Part shown: piece by piece, positions 63,353 through 64,000 of the stretch
How positions within the stretch are numbered: position 1 is the stretch's first letter
Layout: every line of letters begins with the position of its first letter
From: Pannonibacter carbonis
Lineage (GTDB): Bacteria; Pseudomonadota; Alphaproteobacteria; Rhizobiales; Stappiaceae
Reading direction: 5' to 3'
Length of the DNA: 64,000 nt
Assembly: GCF_003012935.1 (NCBI RefSeq)
Contig: NZ_PUDR01000002.1
Span: 372,001-436,000 of the forward strand
The notes under the pieces: model-generated
Databases searched by the model: none
What the model saw: only the letters and a program-made list of their open reading frames with translations
Told to the model about the DNA's origin: nothing
Position numbers and translations under genes: made by a program

Positions 63353-64000
63353 GTGCGTGCACCCCTCGAAGGCATCAAGGTGCTTGAACTCGCCCGTATC
63401 CTGGCAGGACCCTGGGCGGGGCAGACCCTGGCTGATCTCGGCGCCGAGGTGATCAAGGTCGAGAGCCCGCAAGGGGACGACACGCGGACCTGGGGACCGC
63501 CGTTCGTTGAGCCGACAGATGGCGGCAAGCCGGATGCTGCCTATTTTCATGCCTGCAACCGGGGCAAGCGGTCGATTGCTGTCGACTTCACGACGGCTGA
63601 GGGCCAGGACCTTGTTCGCCGTCTCGCCGTGGACACCGATATCCTGATCGAGAACTTCAAGGTCGGCGGTCTGGCGAAATACGGCCTCGATTACGACAGC
63701 CTGAAGGCCATTAATCCCAAGCTGATCTATTGCTCGATCACCGGCTTTGGTCAGGATGGGCCCTATGCCCACCGGGCAGGCTACGACTTCATGATCCAGG
63801 GCCTTGGCGGCTACATGGATCTGACCGGTGCCGCAGATGGCGAGCCGCAGAAAGTCGGCGTTGCGGTGGCGGATATTTTCACCGGCGTCTACAGCGTCAT
63901 TGGAATTCTGGCGGCTCTTCGCCGCCGCGACATTACCGGGCAGGGCGAACATATCGACATGGCCCTTCTGGATGCTCAGGTCGGTGTGCTGGCCAACCAG
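63353..64000 (+). CDS. CaiB/BaiF family CoA-transferase (partial at window end)
   Basis: The first 216 codons of a family III CoA-transferase; the 3' end is outside the window. It starts with GTG at 63353, with AAGGAG 6 bp upstream. Family motifs are LARILAGPWAGQTLADLGAE, VIKVESPQGDDTR, FHACNRGKRSIAVD and the catalytic Asp in GYDFMIQGLGGYMDLTG. Such enzymes move CoA between organic acids without a covalent enzyme-thioester chain of the family I type. Whether it belongs with fatty-acid, carnitine or aromatic-acid metabolism cannot be told from this part. It is divergent from the methyltransferase gene. Confidence 0.92.
   Translation, partial: MRAPLEGIKVLELARILAGPWAGQTLADLGAEVIKVESPQGDDTRTWGPPFVEPTDGGKPDAAYFHACNRGKRSIAVDFTTAEGQDLVRRLAVDTDILIENFKVGGLAKYGLDYDSLKAINPKLIYCSITGFGQDGPYAHRAGYDFMIQGLGGYMDLTGAADGEPQKVGVAVADIFTGVYSVIGILAALRRRDITGQGEHIDMALLDAQVGVLANQ

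Overview
The window reads as one chromosomal segment of a GC-rich alphaproteobacterium, most likely a Hyphomicrobiales (Rhizobiales) member. The indicators are a MucR/Ros zinc-finger regulator, a FeuPQ-CycHJKL block, two DUF2336 proteins, a PleC-type kinase beside glnE and pepN, and a gene transfer agent (GTA) cluster. A Stappiaceae-like marine lineage is a guess from gene content and cannot be settled here. I saw no tRNA, rRNA, CRISPR array or transposase.

Layout. 1-2.3 kb: the end of an Mrp Na+/H+ antiporter operon (mrpD partial, mrpE, F, G) closed by a terminator. 2.4-5.5 kb: mucR with an AT-rich, repeat-bearing leader, then a stand-alone DnaA domain IV DNA-binding protein translationally coupled to a DUF6456 protein, then sufE convergent. 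5.6-12.2 kb: DUF5330, an orphan membrane histidine kinase with a peptidoglycan-binding protein and DUF1491, DUF2336, and two poorly known genes. 12.2-16.3 kb: a class A penicillin-binding protein coupled by ATGA overlaps to DUF1214 and DUF1254 membrane proteins, then a YcgN-family protein. 16.4-20.5 kb: a chemoreceptor, an MhqO/MhqD-like quinone-detoxification pair and DUF3833.

20.5-38.2 kb: a colinear GTA cluster in the order of the Rhodobacter capsulatus GTA: small terminase, large terminase, portal, small gene, protease, capsid, adaptor, stopper, tail terminator, tail tube, two chaperones, a short tape measure, distal tail, hub, NlpC/P60 peptidase and a TIM-barrel megatron. It is followed by DUF2793 and a lysis-like pair: a GH24 endolysin with a peptidoglycan-binding domain and a C-terminal membrane anchor, and a 70-residue holin-like protein. 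Unusual points are three intergenic islands of palindromic repeats, an antisense YdcH-like gene between tape measure and distal tail genes, a 152-bp terS/terL overlap, and a strong sigma70-type promoter about 255 bp upstream of the first gene.

38.3-64 kb: a VOC protein and WYL regulator; a FeuN-like periplasmic peptide with FeuP/FeuQ; a surface lipoprotein; a large unknown protein; the cytochrome c maturation operon ccmI-ccmE-ccmF-ccmH (cycHJKL); DUF2336; degP with an OmpR-type two-component system and glnE; a PleC-like PAS kinase preceded by a CtrA-like box; pepN; an orphan methyltransferase; and the start of a CaiB/BaiF CoA-transferase.
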